From Corallococcus soli (lineage in GTDB: Bacteria > Myxococcota > Myxococcia > Myxococcales > Myxococcaceae): DNA of 64,000 bases. Below the pieces are notes generated by a model, which had not been told where the DNA came from, did not search any database, and saw only the letters and a program-made list of their open reading frames with translations. This document shows positions 46,165 through 54,251 of the stretch, in pieces. Location: the NCBI RefSeq assembly GCF_014930455.1, contig NZ_JAAIYO010000003.1:744001-808000 (forward strand), written 5' to 3'. Made by a program: the position numbers and the translations under genes. Numbering within the stretch: the stretch's first letter is position 1; each line of letters begins with the position of its first letter.

Positions 46165-46926
46165 ATGGCGACGATCGCGTTCTGCACCATCAAGGGAGGC
46201 GTGGGGAAGACGACCCTGTGCGCGCACGTGGCGGCGGCGCTGGCGGACGCGGGCCGCCGGGTGCTGCTGCTGGACCTGGATCCGCAGGCGCATGCGTCGC
46301 TGGTGCTGGGGCTGGAGTCGCGTGACGGCCCGTGCGTGGCGGATGCCTTTGGGCCCCGGCCGAAGCACCGGCTGGACGAGGTGGTGGTGGCGTCACCGAA
46401 GCGGCCGAACCTTTACATCGCGCCGGGGGCCCCGCGCATGGCGGCGCTGGAGCGGGAGCTGTTCGGCTGGGGGCACCGCCTGCAGGCGCTGCCGCGAGCG
46501 CTCAAGACGCTCTCGTGGACGCCGGACGTCATCCTCGTGGACACGCCACCGTCCATCGGCGCGTTCACGGAGGCGGTGATGTGCTTCGCGGACGTGGTGG
46601 TGGCGCCGGTGCCCACGGGCGCGTTCGCCTTGCAGGGGCTGGCGGAGATTGAGACGGCGTGGCGCGAGGTACGTGAGGAGGGCGGCCAGCTGGTGGCCGC
46701 GGTGAACCTGTGGGACCGGCGCACGCCCGCGACCAACGAGGCGATGGAAGAGGCGCTGAAGGACGTGACGGTGCCCGTGCTGCGCGCGCGCATCCCGCGC
46801 TCGGAGTCCATCAACCAGGCGGGACTGGGCTACGAGGTGGTGTTCGACACGAGCCCGAACGCGCCGGGCGCGGAGGAGCTGCGCGCGTTGGCCCAGGAGC
46901 TGGCGAAGCGCGCGGGGTTGCGCTGA
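46165..46926 (+). CDS. ParA/MinD-family ATPase
   Basis: A 253-residue deviant-Walker ATPase: IKGGVGKTT at residues ~9-17, LLLDLDPQAHASL (Walker A') and VILVDTPPSIG (Walker B). It lacks the N-terminal HTH of plasmid ParA and has no parB neighbour. Chromosomal orphans of this type position proteins or cargo in the cell. It abuts the decayed prophage on its 3' side (12 bases), so an origin within the mobile element cannot be excluded, though base composition matches the chromosome. Confidence 0.85.
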   Translation: MATIAFCTIKGGVGKTTLCAHVAAALADAGRRVLLLDLDPQAHASLVLGLESRDGPCVADAFGPRPKHRLDEVVVASPKRPNLYIAPGAPRMAALERELFGWGHRLQALPRALKTLSWTPDVILVDTPPSIGAFTEAVMCFADVVVAPVPTGAFALQGLAEIETAWREVREEGGQLVAAVNLWDRRTPATNEAMEEALKDVTVPVLRARIPRSESINQAGLGYEVVFDTSPNAPGAEELRALAQELAKRAGLR

Positions 46927-46938
46927 AGGGGCCGGCCG

Positions 46939-47945
46939 TCAGTCCAGGTCCTCCAGCGCTATCTCCGCCAGCTCGCGGTAGAGGGGCACCACCTCCACCG
47001 AGAGCAGGTCTTCCAACGCCTTCCGCGTGGCAACTGGGTCGCCCTCCCGCCGGAGACGCCGGACTTCGGACCTCACGACCATCAGCCGCATGGAGCCCTC
47101 GCGCCTCCTCGTTGGTCTCGTCGTCCTCGGACTTCTCCTCGCTGGCTGTCTGCGCGTCGCCACCAGCAGCCAGTCCTGGAGGGTGGCGACGTCGGCCGCG
47201 AAATTGGCGCCCACCGCTTCCGCGAGAGGCACCAGCACTTCGTACTCGAGGCCGGCCTCCAGGAAGTCTGCGGCGAGCTGCGCGCCTGCCAGGAGGTGTG
47301 CCGGCAGCCCCTCCGCGAAGGTCGTGGGCGTGAGCTCGCCCGTGGCCGCGCTCTCATCGCCGACGTTCTCGTCGACTTCCTCCTCTTCGTCCTTCAGCGC
47401 GTCGCCCGCCGACTTGAGGGCGGCGAGGACGGCGGCCTGGCTGGCCGCGAGCGCCTTGAGGGCGGAGGCGCATCCCGGGTGGCTCCGGCCCGCGCCCACG
47501 AAGCGCAGGCGCACTGCGTCCGGGTTGGCCGGCACGTTGACGATGGACACCTCCAGCTGCTCCACCAGCGGGTAGTCGAAGCCGCCCTCGGCGCTGGGCA
47601 CCGGCTCCTCCACCGGCACGAAGCCGATGGCGCAGGTGAAGAGCGAGCCGGCCTTCTCCTTGCCGGACACCGTCTTGGATAACTCATCCACCGCGTCGAA
47701 GACAGGCGCCATCACCCATGCGTCGCCCTCGCAGTAGCAGCGCCCGAAGCCGATGGCGGGCGTCCAGCTGTTGTGCTCCCAGAGGAGCGGGACCCTCATC
47801 TTCCCCCCTTGCCGTCTGCCTTCACGGCCAGGACGCGGTCCCGGTGTCTGTCCAAGGTGGGGGAGGTGATGCTGAAGACGGGGGCGCCCTCGGCTGGCGG
47901 GGCGGCGCTGAGCAGCTTCTGGCGGATGGACTTGGGCTTGCGCAT
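46939..47945 (-). pseudogene. HK97-family prohead protease, split by a frameshift
   Basis: Two overlapping frames together make one prohead protease. The 5' part (47945-47796, 49 residues) starts MRKPKSIRQKLLSAAPP and includes FSITSPTLDRHRDRVLAVKA, the usual first strands. The 3' part (47799-46939, 286 residues) continues MRVPLLWEHNSW with the catalytic His, then LEQ/VEQLEVSIVNVPANPDAV with the catalytic Ser. They overlap at ATGA just after a run of six G (minus strand, 47808-47803), so a single-base slip there explains the break. The C-terminal ~120 residues are acidic then basic, as in protease-scaffold fusions. No capsid gene follows. Confidence 0.75.
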
Positions 47946-47973
47946 GCCAGGAGAGAAGGGACAGCATCTGGCG

Positions 47974-48180
47974 CTACACGCGGTCCTCCTCGCCGCTGCG
48001 GTCGCGCGGCGGGTGGGGCGTGGCGTTCGCCGCGGCGGACTCCACGTTGTTGCCCCCGCCCGCGCCGGGCAAGGGCGTGGGGCGCTGGCCCTCCAGCCCC
48101 TTCAGAAGGGGCGGTCCGCCGTCCCCTACGCCGTCCCTTCCTGTTCCATCGGCGACGGCTCCTGACGTGGCACGGCCCCG
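47974..48180 (-). pseudogene. Possible C-terminal tail of a phage portal protein
   Basis: An open frame without a start codon, bounded by stops, lies between the terminase remnant and the prohead protease where a portal gene is expected. It reads DGTGRDGVGDGGPPLLKG, then LEGQRPTPLPGAGGGNNVES and ends RDRSGEEDRV. High-GC third positions and the place in head-gene order are the only support. Confidence 0.3.
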
Positions 48181-48263
48181 GCCGATGGAAAGCCAGCAAG
48201 GCTTTCGCTTAAAACCCTACCAACCCTCCGGGTTCGATTCGCGGGAGGGCATGGAGAACGACA

Positions 48264-48581
48264 ATGACTGGTCGCAGCCTCATCGCCGCAATTGCAATCA
48301 CCGCGCTCGCCTCTGCTTGCGGTGGCACGTCCGAGTCGGAGTACCGCATCACGCGTGGGGAGGGCACCACGCTCGTCATTGAGCATGAGGGCGTCGCGTC
48401 AACGGTGACGCCGGACAAGATTCTCATCAAGGACGGCACGACCGGAAAGGTCTCCACCATCGATGTTGGGAAGGTGTCGGCGATGTGCTGCACCTGCGCG
48501 GCGCCCTGGAACGACCCCTGGTACATCTGCCAGGAGTGCGCGGAGAGCTGCTTCACGTCGGGCCAGAACCCGAGCCAGTAA
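48264..48581 (+). CDS. Small lipoprotein with Cys-rich C-terminus
   Basis: A 105-residue protein with lipobox LASAC (ATG 48264, GGAGA ~7 bases upstream). The mature part is beta-rich (RGEGTTLVIEHEGVASTV, KILIKDGTTGKVSTI) and ends in a Cys cluster, MCCTCAAPWNDPWYICQECAESCF. It lies on the strand opposite to the head-gene remnants, at a gap between them, and looks like a cargo gene inserted in the prophage. I do not recognise the family. Compare the other Cys-rich secreted protein at 51374. Confidence 0.65.
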   Translation: MTGRSLIAAIAITALASACGGTSESEYRITRGEGTTLVIEHEGVASTVTPDKILIKDGTTGKVSTIDVGKVSAMCCTCAAPWNDPWYICQECAESCFTSGQNPSQ

Positions 48582-48590
48582 GACTTTGAT

Positions 48591-48788
48591 TCAGCCCTCG
48601 CTCGACGCAGCGGGGGACTCGGGCTCCGGTTCCGCCGCAGCACCGACGTTGCGCCGCATCTTCACGACGTGCTTGTAGATGGGCCACACCATGGCGTCCA
48701 CGCGGTCATCCCGCGCGTGGCCGCCGGGGCACCGGTGAAATCCGCCCGGAGCGTTCACCTCCGCCCGCCGCTCCGTGCGAACGCACAT
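48591..48788 (-). pseudogene. C-terminal fragment of phage terminase large subunit
   Basis: A 65-codon frame reading PGGFHRCPGGHARDDRVDAMV then WPIYKHVVKMRR. The pattern of a conserved (D/S)xDRxDAxVW(A/P) near the end is the C-terminus of terminase nucleases. An in-frame stop two codons upstream of its ATG marks truncation; the DNA beyond is AT-rich and foreign to it. Loss of the ATPase and most of the nuclease makes it non-functional. Confidence 0.6.
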
Positions 48789-48908
48789 TGAACCCTAAAC
48801 ACGGACTCGCAGCACTTGTCCGGGTTAGAGCCTCTTGGTGAGCTTTTTGAGAAGAGCCATCCACGCTACTGAATGGCGGTGTTGAGTTTCCGTCTTGACG
48901 CGATGAAA

Positions 48909-50084
48909 CTACTGTCGCCCGCCCTCTTGCGAAGCGGCTGTACCAGACTGAGAAGATGTGCTGGCGTCATCTGCCGTGACCCTATCTGGTGGAACAGGTG
49001 TCAATGCGGAGGCATCCCCCCCACGAACGACAGCAGCATGAACACGGTCTCCAGGCGATTCAGTGCCAACAACTGCGCCTTGCGTTGGTCGGCCCCACTG
49101 GATGGCCATTCGCACTCGCGCCTCAATCTCATCCACGACCAGCGAAAGAAGAGCATAAGCCCGAGACGTAAAGAGACCGACAAGAAGCCCGGTAAATGCC
49201 ATTCCATATGGATTGTACTGAGGCGTCTCACCACCCATGTCCAGGATGAGCACATGCCGACCGCCCCGGACAGCCAGGAACGCAACAAAGCCAGAGGCAA
49301 GTCCAAGCGCTAGTTTTTGAGGAGAGAAATTCGCACCACTTCCCTCGCGCAGCATCGAAATGACACTGCCCATCAGGGCGCAACATGAGACCATAAGCGC
49401 TAGGATGTTGTCGTCAGACATGAAGCCAATCATGATTCCAGGAAAGAAGGCGAACTGGAATTGAATTGAGTTGCCGAAGAAGTCGCTCAATTCCTCGATG
49501 AATTCGTTTATTTTGAGTTCATGATCTTCAGCGGGGAGGGACATGGGAGACTTGTTTCCAATCAATACTTGAGCCCGCGCCACCTCCCATTTGAAGTCAT
49601 GCAGTATTTTCGACACATAATTCATCCCATCCAGGCTCCCTCGAGAAGACAGCTCGTCAAGAGATGCGCGAGCATCGGACGCGGCTGCATGGATGCGAAA
49701 AGTGGCATCAAGCATTTGCGCAGCAGTGGTCGATGCCCGCTCTTCGGTCTGCGGGGAATTGCTTGGATTGGTAGCTGACTTTAATTTGCTTGAGTCTCTT
49801 GATAGTTGACCGATGATATTTTGCGTCTCGGCTTGCTCGTAAAGCCTGATGGAAGCCTGTGCGCGCTGACGAGAGACTGTTTCCGAAATTGAAGCCGTTG
49901 CAATATAGCAGCTGGCTGCGAGTGCGAACATTGTCATCATCTCGGATATTCGCCGGATGACCCACTTGATTCCGCCAAGCATGTGGGAGCCGGCTTTGTT
50001 GGCCAGGGCTAGTAGCGGCTCTTTGGCCGGCCCACGTGGCTTGGATGCGGTGTCTACTGCCTTCTTGCCAGTGCTCTGCGTCAT
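48909..50084 (-). CDS. Multi-pass membrane protein from low-GC DNA, unknown function
   Basis: A 391-residue protein starting at ATG 50084 (AAGGGGG upstream). Membrane segments: ~50-65 (ISEMMTMFALAASCYIATAS), ~205-225 (FAFFPGIMIGFM), ~233-250 (NILALMVSCCALMGSVISML), ~263-285 and ~298-318 (GMAFTGLLVGLFTSRAYALL). Between the first and second is a helical, probably periplasmic/cytoplasmic, domain (~70-195). The C-terminus is a Ser/Thr/Ala-rich tail. Codon use (AAT, ATT, TTG, AGA) and ~50% GC differ sharply from neighbours, indicating recent transfer, perhaps as a phage-borne defence or cargo gene. No family recognised. Confidence 0.65.
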   Translation of the reverse strand: MTQSTGKKAVDTASKPRGPAKEPLLALANKAGSHMLGGIKWVIRRISEMMTMFALAASCYIATASISETVSRQRAQASIRLYEQAETQNIIGQLSRDSSKLKSATNPSNSPQTEERASTTAAQMLDATFRIHAAASDARASLDELSSRGSLDGMNYVSKILHDFKWEVARAQVLIGNKSPMSLPAEDHELKINEFIEELSDFFGNSIQFQFAFFPGIMIGFMSDDNILALMVSCCALMGSVISMLREGSGANFSPQKLALGLASGFVAFLAVRGGRHVLILDMGGETPQYNPYGMAFTGLLVGLFTSRAYALLSLVVDEIEARVRMAIQWGRPTQGAVVGTESPGDRVHAAVVRGGDASALTPVPPDRVTADDASTSSQSGTAASQEGGRQ

Positions 50085-50216
50085 GGTTCCCCCTTGCGTC
50101 AGGAGTGCTAGCCTACCAGTAATGCTCGGGATTGCCGAGGACGGCCACGGCTTCCGCCTTGACATGCGGTGCATTCAGTCTTTCGTTGCGTTCAGCGCCG
50201 CGCGATTGCTGAATAG

Positions 50217-50411
50217 CCTCGACCGGTCCGGACGTATTCCAGCTACCTGCGCCACGGATCGCTGCCGGCTGGTAGTGGAGCAACCAGAAGCGGATGCGAT
50301 GCGCGGTTTGCGAACCGCATCGCTACGCATGCCGAGCGCATGGCCGCGCTGTGCTGGGTCTGCCAGGGCGAGGTGGCGCGGCTCGCGGGCGTCCCTTCTC
50401 CCCAGGCATGA
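50217..50411 (+). pseudogene. C-terminal remnant of a phage gene
   Basis: An open frame from 50217 with no good start ends AERMAALCWVCQGEVARLAG then VPSPQA, and its TGA overlaps the next ATG (ATGA at 50408-50411). That overlap and high-GC third positions near the end suggest a real gene whose 5' part was replaced by the AT-rich insert. A 23-residue product from ATG 50340 is possible. Confidence 0.4.
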
Positions 50412-50635
50412 CCCATCCCGCGACGCGCCCTTTCCCCCTGCTCTTGTCCCCCGAGGAGCATAGGGCCGGATTGCCCCGGTCCATCCCGTGGAGCTTGGCC
50501 GAGCGCGCCTACGTCGACTACTCGCGGCGCTACGGCACCAGTCAGTCGCTGGAGCGGCTCGCGGAGCGCGGCGGCTTCGGGCCCACGGAGCTGGACGTCC
50601 ACGTGCCCGGGTGGCGGAAGGAAGTGGGGCTGTGA
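50408..50635 (+). CDS. Small phage-like protein, unknown
   Basis: A 75-residue soluble protein (MTHPATRPFPLLLSPEEHRA) with a helical middle (SLAERAYVDYSRRYGTSQSLERLAERGG) and GFGPTELDVHVPGW near the end. Overlapping starts on both sides (ATGA with the upstream remnant, GTGA with the next gene) are typical of compact phage operons. Function unknown. Confidence 0.6.
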   Translation: MTHPATRPFPLLLSPEEHRAGLPRSIPWSLAERAYVDYSRRYGTSQSLERLAERGGFGPTELDVHVPGWRKEVGL

Positions 50636-50850
50636 CGTCCTGCGCCTGCATCCGCGACCGCGCGCCCATGGACCTGCCGTGTCCGGTGCCGCAGTGCCCG
50701 GCCGGCGTGGCGCTCCCGCGCGGCCTCCACGAGGACGTCCGCGGTGCTCGCTGGGGCCGCGTCCTCGCACCTGCGATGGGCGGGCTGTCCCGGTGGACGT
50801 GGCAGCCATGGGCGCCCGCCGAGCCGCGAAGTCCACGCGCTCCCGGGTGA
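50632..50850 (+). CDS. Small phage-like protein, unknown
   Basis: A 72-residue frame from GTG 50632, whose first bases overlap the stop of the preceding gene (GTGA), implying coupled translation. It contains a Cys-rich start (TSCACIRDRA, LPCPVPQCPAG) that could hold a metal and a Trp-rich end (SRWTWQPWAPAEP). Alternative in-frame ATG 50668. No family recognised, and the short length leaves it uncertain. Confidence 0.4.
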   Translation: MTSCACIRDRAPMDLPCPVPQCPAGVALPRGLHEDVRGARWGRVLAPAMGGLSRWTWQPWAPAEPRSPRAPG

Positions 50851-50871
50851 GGCCGTCCCTTCTGTCCGGGC

Positions 50872-51297
50872 ATGAGCGCCTCCCCCGCCCAGAGCGAACC
50901 CTCCCGCCCCATCTCCGCGGGCACCACCCTGACGCTGTCCCTCGCGGGCAGCCTCGTCATCGCCGCCTTCTCCGCCGGCATCACCTTCGCGGTGGTGACG
51001 CGCCTCCAGCAGGACGTGGTGGACGTGCGCGCCCAGCAGGTGGCGCAGGCCAACGCCCTCCACACCACGGAGCTATGCCAAGAGCGCGCGGACGCGGTGC
51101 TCGCAGGCATTCGCAGCGACGTGAGCGAGATGAATGGGATGCTCCAGGGCAGTAGAGGACACGCGGCCTGCGCTCTACCGCGCCCGCCCGTAATGCTCCT
51201 GATGGGGGATCGCACTTCGCGGCAGCTCAGCACGCCGCGAACGTGGTGGCCAAGGACGCAGGCCCTGGCCACCCGTGAGCCCGTGGCCGTGCCGTAG
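50872..51297 (+). CDS. Small membrane protein of the prophage lysis region
   Basis: A 141-residue frame with a single N-terminal transmembrane helix (TLTLSLAGSLVIAAFSAGITFAVV) followed by a helical stretch (RLQQDVVDVRAQQVAQANAL, ERADAVLAGIRSDVSEMNGML), the layout of phage accessory lysis or holin-like proteins. From ~residue 92 the sequence turns into low-quality Arg/Pro/Thr text, so the original end may have been lost by a frameshift or deletion near 51150. Confidence 0.55.
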   Translation: MSASPAQSEPSRPISAGTTLTLSLAGSLVIAAFSAGITFAVVTRLQQDVVDVRAQQVAQANALHTTELCQERADAVLAGIRSDVSEMNGMLQGSRGHAACALPRPPVMLLMGDRTSRQLSTPRTWWPRTQALATREPVAVP

Positions 51298-51373
51298 GGC
51301 TGCTCCAGCGCACATTGCATCCAGGGAAATCATCGACTGTAGTTGGCAAGCAGTCAATCCAAGGAGCGTGTCC

Positions 51374-51574
51374 ATGAAGGCAGGGATCAAAGCGGGAGTA
51401 GTTGGACTTGTGCTGGGGCTGGCTATCTCCGCAAGCACTGCGGGTGCCGATCCGATCCAGGGCACAGAGGCATGCTGTATTGCGTGCGAAGACTTCTACA
51501 CCTACTGCACGGGGGATCTTAACAAGTGCGCCGAGACTGTCACTGCTTGTATTAATTGGTGCCAGTGTCCGTAA
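51374..51574 (+). CDS. Small secreted protein with eight cysteines
   Basis: A 66-residue precursor with AAGGAG 7 bases before ATG 51374. The signal peptide (GVVGLVLGLAISASTAGA) leaves a mature peptide of about 41 residues beginning DPIQGTEACCIACEDFYTYC and containing eight Cys (CC-x2-C-x6-C-x6-C-x6-C-x3-C-x-C). Regular Cys spacing suggests a disulphide-rich toxin- or inhibitor-like peptide. Codons (GTA, ATT, AAT) and lower GC mark it as foreign to the host background. It lies between phage lysis genes, so it may be a prophage cargo gene. No family recognised. Confidence 0.7.
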   Translation: MKAGIKAGVVGLVLGLAISASTAGADPIQGTEACCIACEDFYTYCTGDLNKCAETVTACINWCQCP

Positions 51575-51736
51575 GTTTTGCGCGGAGTCTGGTGCTAGCG
51601 GAGCAGATTGGGGACGTGTGAAGAGTATCCCCTGGTTGTCCATGATGGCTCTGCCGAAGTCGCTGAACAGGACGGCTGAGTAGCTGGCCGCACGCCCCTT
51701 CTCCGGGGAACACCTCGCAGTTCCCCGGAGCCCGCC

Positions 51737-52186
51737 GTGCCCATCACCTCGCAGCGCGCCGCCTTCCTGTCCCTCGCCCTCGCGCAGATGCACTCGCCCT
51801 ACCGATGGGGCGCGAAGGGAGAACGCGTGGCGAACGGCGCCCAGCTCTTCGACTGCTCCGGGCTGGTGACGTGGTGCCTGTACTAGGTGGGCGGGCCCGA
51901 CTGGCGCGCGACGCACAACACGGACCGGCTGTGGGACGCGTGCAAGTCGGTGGCGAGCGTGGCGAACCTCCAGCCCGGGGACCTGATGCTGTACGGCAAG
52001 GCGGGCGACCCGGACCACGTGATGGTGCACGTGGGTGCGGGCGTGGTGGTGGGCGCCTCCGGTGGCGGTCGCCGCACGCTCACCCTGGAGGGCGCGGCGC
52101 GCCTGGACGCGAAGGTGAAGGCCTTCGCGCGCCCGGAGTACCGGCCCGACATCCTCGGCTTCCGGCGCCTGCCCTTCGTCTCCTGA
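51737..52186 (+). pseudogene. NlpC/P60 peptidoglycan endopeptidase with in-frame TAG
   Basis: From GTG 51737 (GGAG upstream) the frame encodes a phage-type NlpC/P60 lysin of 149 codons. The catalytic Cys40 lies in FDCSGLVTW and the His in PDHVMVHVG, with DLMLYGKAGDPD before it. Codon 50 is TAG (51884-51886), 9 codons after the catalytic Cys, in the middle of an otherwise intact domain (CLY-stop-VGGPDWRATHNTD). A single GAG-to-TAG change would explain it. The protein is inactive unless the stop is read through; part of the lysis module with the holin-like gene. Confidence 0.75.
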
Positions 52187-52245
52187 CGCGGCCGGCGCCC
52201 CTTCCTCCTGGTGCAGTTCACCCGCCGCACCAGGAGATGCACCGC

Positions 52246-52785
52246 ATGTCCTCGCCCAACCCCACGCCGTACACCCCGCCCGCCGACATAATCACCGCCA
52301 CCGAGAGCGCGCTGGCCAAGGCCCGGCCCGACGAACTCGGCCGCGCCACCGTGCTCTACACCGTCTACTGCGGCGTCACCGGCGGGCGCTCCGCCGTGAC
52401 GGGCGCCGAGCTGCCCCCGTTCGAGAAGTGCCCGGTGCTGGTGCGCGCCGCGTGGCTCGCGGTGGCCCAGGCGATCAACACCCCGGTCGCGTCCGTGGTG
52501 CCCCCGAGCCAGCCGTCGCCGGTCCAGAAGCCCAGCCCCGGCCGCATGGTCCTCTACTGCCTCGGTGACGAGGGCGGCACCCGGAAGGGCGAGGTACGGC
52601 CGGCCGTCGTCGTGGCCCTGCGCGCGCCGGACCCGATGGTGCCGAACCTCCAAGTCCTGGGTGATGGGCCGAACGACGACTTCACCGCTGCTGGTGGGCA
52701 CGGCGGCGAGCACGCCTGGCGCGGCACGGTGCCCTTCGGCGGGCCGGACAAGCCCGGCACGTGGTTCTGGCCGCCGCGCGCCTGA
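52246..52785 (+). CDS. Phage-like protein of the lysis region, unknown
   Basis: A 179-residue soluble protein; ATG 52246 follows AGGAG by 10 bases. The N-terminal half is helical (DIITATESALAKARPDELGR, VRAAWLAVAQAINTPVASVV), the second half has strands and a run GRMVLYCLGDEGGTRKGEVRP that looks like a small beta domain ending in PGTWFWPPRA. It sits between the lysin and the holin-like gene. I do not recognise the family, but the C-terminal module recurs in my memory of phage proteins of unknown function. Confidence 0.55.
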   Translation: MSSPNPTPYTPPADIITATESALAKARPDELGRATVLYTVYCGVTGGRSAVTGAELPPFEKCPVLVRAAWLAVAQAINTPVASVVPPSQPSPVQKPSPGRMVLYCLGDEGGTRKGEVRPAVVVALRAPDPMVPNLQVLGDGPNDDFTAAGGHGGEHAWRGTVPFGGPDKPGTWFWPPRA

Positions 52786-52833
52786 GCCGCCCCTTCTTCG
52801 TGGTGCTGTCCAACCCCCATCAGGAGCAGCACC

Positions 52834-53406
52834 ATGAAGAAGCGCCTCACCATCGTCACCACCGCCGCGCTCGCGGCCCTCCTCACCGCGCCCCTGGCCC
52901 TGGCCTCCACGCCTACCGGCGCGGAGCTGACCCTCGTCTCCGCGCCCATCGCGCTCGCCACCCTGGACGCCGCGCCGGTCCTCCTCGCCCAGGCGTCCAC
53001 CAGCTCCGTCCTCCTGGACGCGCTGCTCACCCCCACCAACATCACCCTGGCCCTGGGCCTCGTGGCCGGCGCCGTCGGCCTCTTCTTCGGGGGCAGCACC
53101 TGGCTCACCACGCGGCGCAAGCGCATCGTCGCCACCGTGGCCTTCCACGCCTTCCACGTGGTGGAGGACATCGCCGCGCTCGACGAGTCCGAGAACGGCT
53201 TCGACAAGGCGGCCAAGGGGCTGGAGGTGGCGGACTCCTGGATGAAGGCCAACGGCTGGCGGCCCCTCAAGCCCCGGGAGCTGGCGGCGGTGAAGCTGGA
53301 GTTCAAGTCGCTGCACGGTGCGCAGTCGGCCGAGGTGAAGGTGCGCGCGGAGGCGATGGAACTGGCCGTCGAGGTGGCCTCGGGCCCTTCGATGCCCTGC
53401 GGGTAG
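52834..53406 (+). CDS. Holin-like membrane protein
   Basis: A 190-residue protein with a signal-like N-terminus (MKKRLTIVTTAALAALLTAP) and a transmembrane helix (~63-83, ITLALGLVAGAVGLFFGGST) followed by basic residues (RRKRIV) and a helical C-terminal part (KAAKGLEVADSWMKANGWRP). The layout recalls phage LL-H-type holins fused to a signal. ATG 52834 follows GGAG. The last residues (ASGPSMPCG) look out of frame, so the end may be a deletion junction with the remnant that follows. Confidence 0.55.
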   Translation: MKKRLTIVTTAALAALLTAPLALASTPTGAELTLVSAPIALATLDAAPVLLAQASTSSVLLDALLTPTNITLALGLVAGAVGLFFGGSTWLTTRRKRIVATVAFHAFHVVEDIAALDESENGFDKAAKGLEVADSWMKANGWRPLKPRELAAVKLEFKSLHGAQSAEVKVRAEAMELAVEVASGPSMPCG

Positions 53407-53429
53407 CAGTCGCCGCCGCCCGGGAAGCC

Positions 53430-53874
53430 GACGAAGACGGGCAGCTCCGCGGTTGGCTCCACGCACGGAGCGCGGCGGGACGTCGTCATTGGCTGCGGCC
53501 GGCACCGACGCCGGAGGCTGGCTGCGCAGCCGGGCGATGGCGGCGGCCGCACGCCGGGCAGGGCGCGGGTGGGGCAGGTCCTCGTCACCCTCGGGCAGGC
53601 CGTCCAGGGCGCTCGCCAGGATGATGGTCGTCAGCTCCTGGATCTCGACGTAGCCGCTGGCGACATTCACCAGCCGGCCGGCGAGGAAGCCGTGGCGCAC
53701 CTCGAAGCCCAGGGACGCGAAGGCGCCCACCGGCTGGGCGACGAACCCGTCGCCGGTGTTGGCGTACAGCGTCGAGGTGCTGCTGCCCGGGCTGTAGAGC
53801 AGCGCGTCGGCGAGGCCGTCCTGGTTGGCGTCGGTGAAGGTGACGTGCAGCCCCTGGATGGAGGCAAGCTGCTG
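53430..53874 (-). pseudogene. Fragment of an FG-GAP/VCBS-like repeat protein
   Basis: On the minus strand an open frame begins directly after an in-frame stop, without start codon, and reads LHVTFTDANQDGLADALLYS, TLYANTGDGFVAQPVGAF and RLVNVASGYVEIQELTTIIL. The DxNxDGxxD pattern is the calcium-binding loop of FG-GAP/VCBS repeats. The frame degrades into Arg/Pro-rich text beyond ~53600. It marks the right edge of the prophage region and is probably a truncated chromosomal or tail-fibre gene. Confidence 0.5.
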
Positions 53875-54251
53875 TCATTGAAACATTGAAACCATGATGG
53901 CCAGCCGAGGATGGCTGACTCAGCAGGTCGGAGGAGGGTGCCAAGTCATTTCAAGCAGGCCGATTTGCTCATCAATGCTGGCGCGTCACACGGCGGAGCA
54001 GGGAAGATGGCGGACGAACCTGCCCGACTTGCGAAGTTGGGGTTGAGGTACCGCCCAACTCCGGGAAGCCACGAGGCGGGCACAACAGCCACCGAGGTTC
54101 TGGAGCAACCTGGCAGGAACGAGCACCTGCAAGATCAAGACGTTGCCAGAAACGAGAGGAGGGGCTGATGGAAGATTCCCATCAACCCCCCTCTGTTAAT
54201 CGGAAACGAGGAACGACCAACCACTGCATCTGGCGTCAAAACGCCAGACTA
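53875..54251. other. Intergenic stretch, no gene supported
   Basis: About 380 bases of mixed composition. It contains the hairpin at 54229-54248 (TCTGGCGT/ACGCCAGA), the near-duplication of TTGAAAC (53878-53893) at its left edge, and two plus-strand open frames (from 53911 and 54168) whose compositions do not look coding. The second has a good ribosome binding site (GAGAGGAGGGG) and cannot be wholly excluded. Confidence 0.5.
54229..54248 (-). terminator. Hairpin directly after the 14-codon gene
   Basis: TCTGGCGT and ACGCCAGA form a perfect 8-bp stem with a 4-base loop, starting 3 bases after the stop codon of the minus-strand 14-codon gene. No strong T-tract follows; it may end or stabilise a very short transcript. 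Confidence 0.6.

Larger units (their letters stand above)
46939..53874. mobile_element. Decayed prophage with embedded low-GC cargo genes
   Basis: Head genes on the minus strand appear as fragments: terminase C-terminus (48591-48788), a possible portal tail (47974-48180) and a frameshifted prohead protease (46939-47945). Major capsid and tail genes are missing. On the plus strand are small phage genes, an NlpC/P60 lysin with an internal TAG and a holin-like gene. An AT-rich block (48.8-50.1 kb) and small Cys-rich secreted proteins interrupt it. No integrase, and I could not find flanking direct repeats by eye, so the ends are approximate. Confidence 0.75.

Noticed and set aside
46165-46926. 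parA as part of a plasmid-like partition system in the prophage
   Set aside because: No parB or centromere-like repeats are visible and composition is chromosomal; an orphan ATPase is more likely.
48218-48246. tRNA T-arm-like sequence (GGGTTCGATTC) as a possible attachment site
   Set aside because: The arm has a mismatch, no CCA follows, and I could not build the acceptor, D or anticodon arms; only a chance resemblance or a very small remnant.
50175-51320. Long minus-strand open frame antisense to the small phage genes
   Set aside because: Low-complexity mirror frame; overlapping starts and stops on the plus strand support the plus-strand genes.
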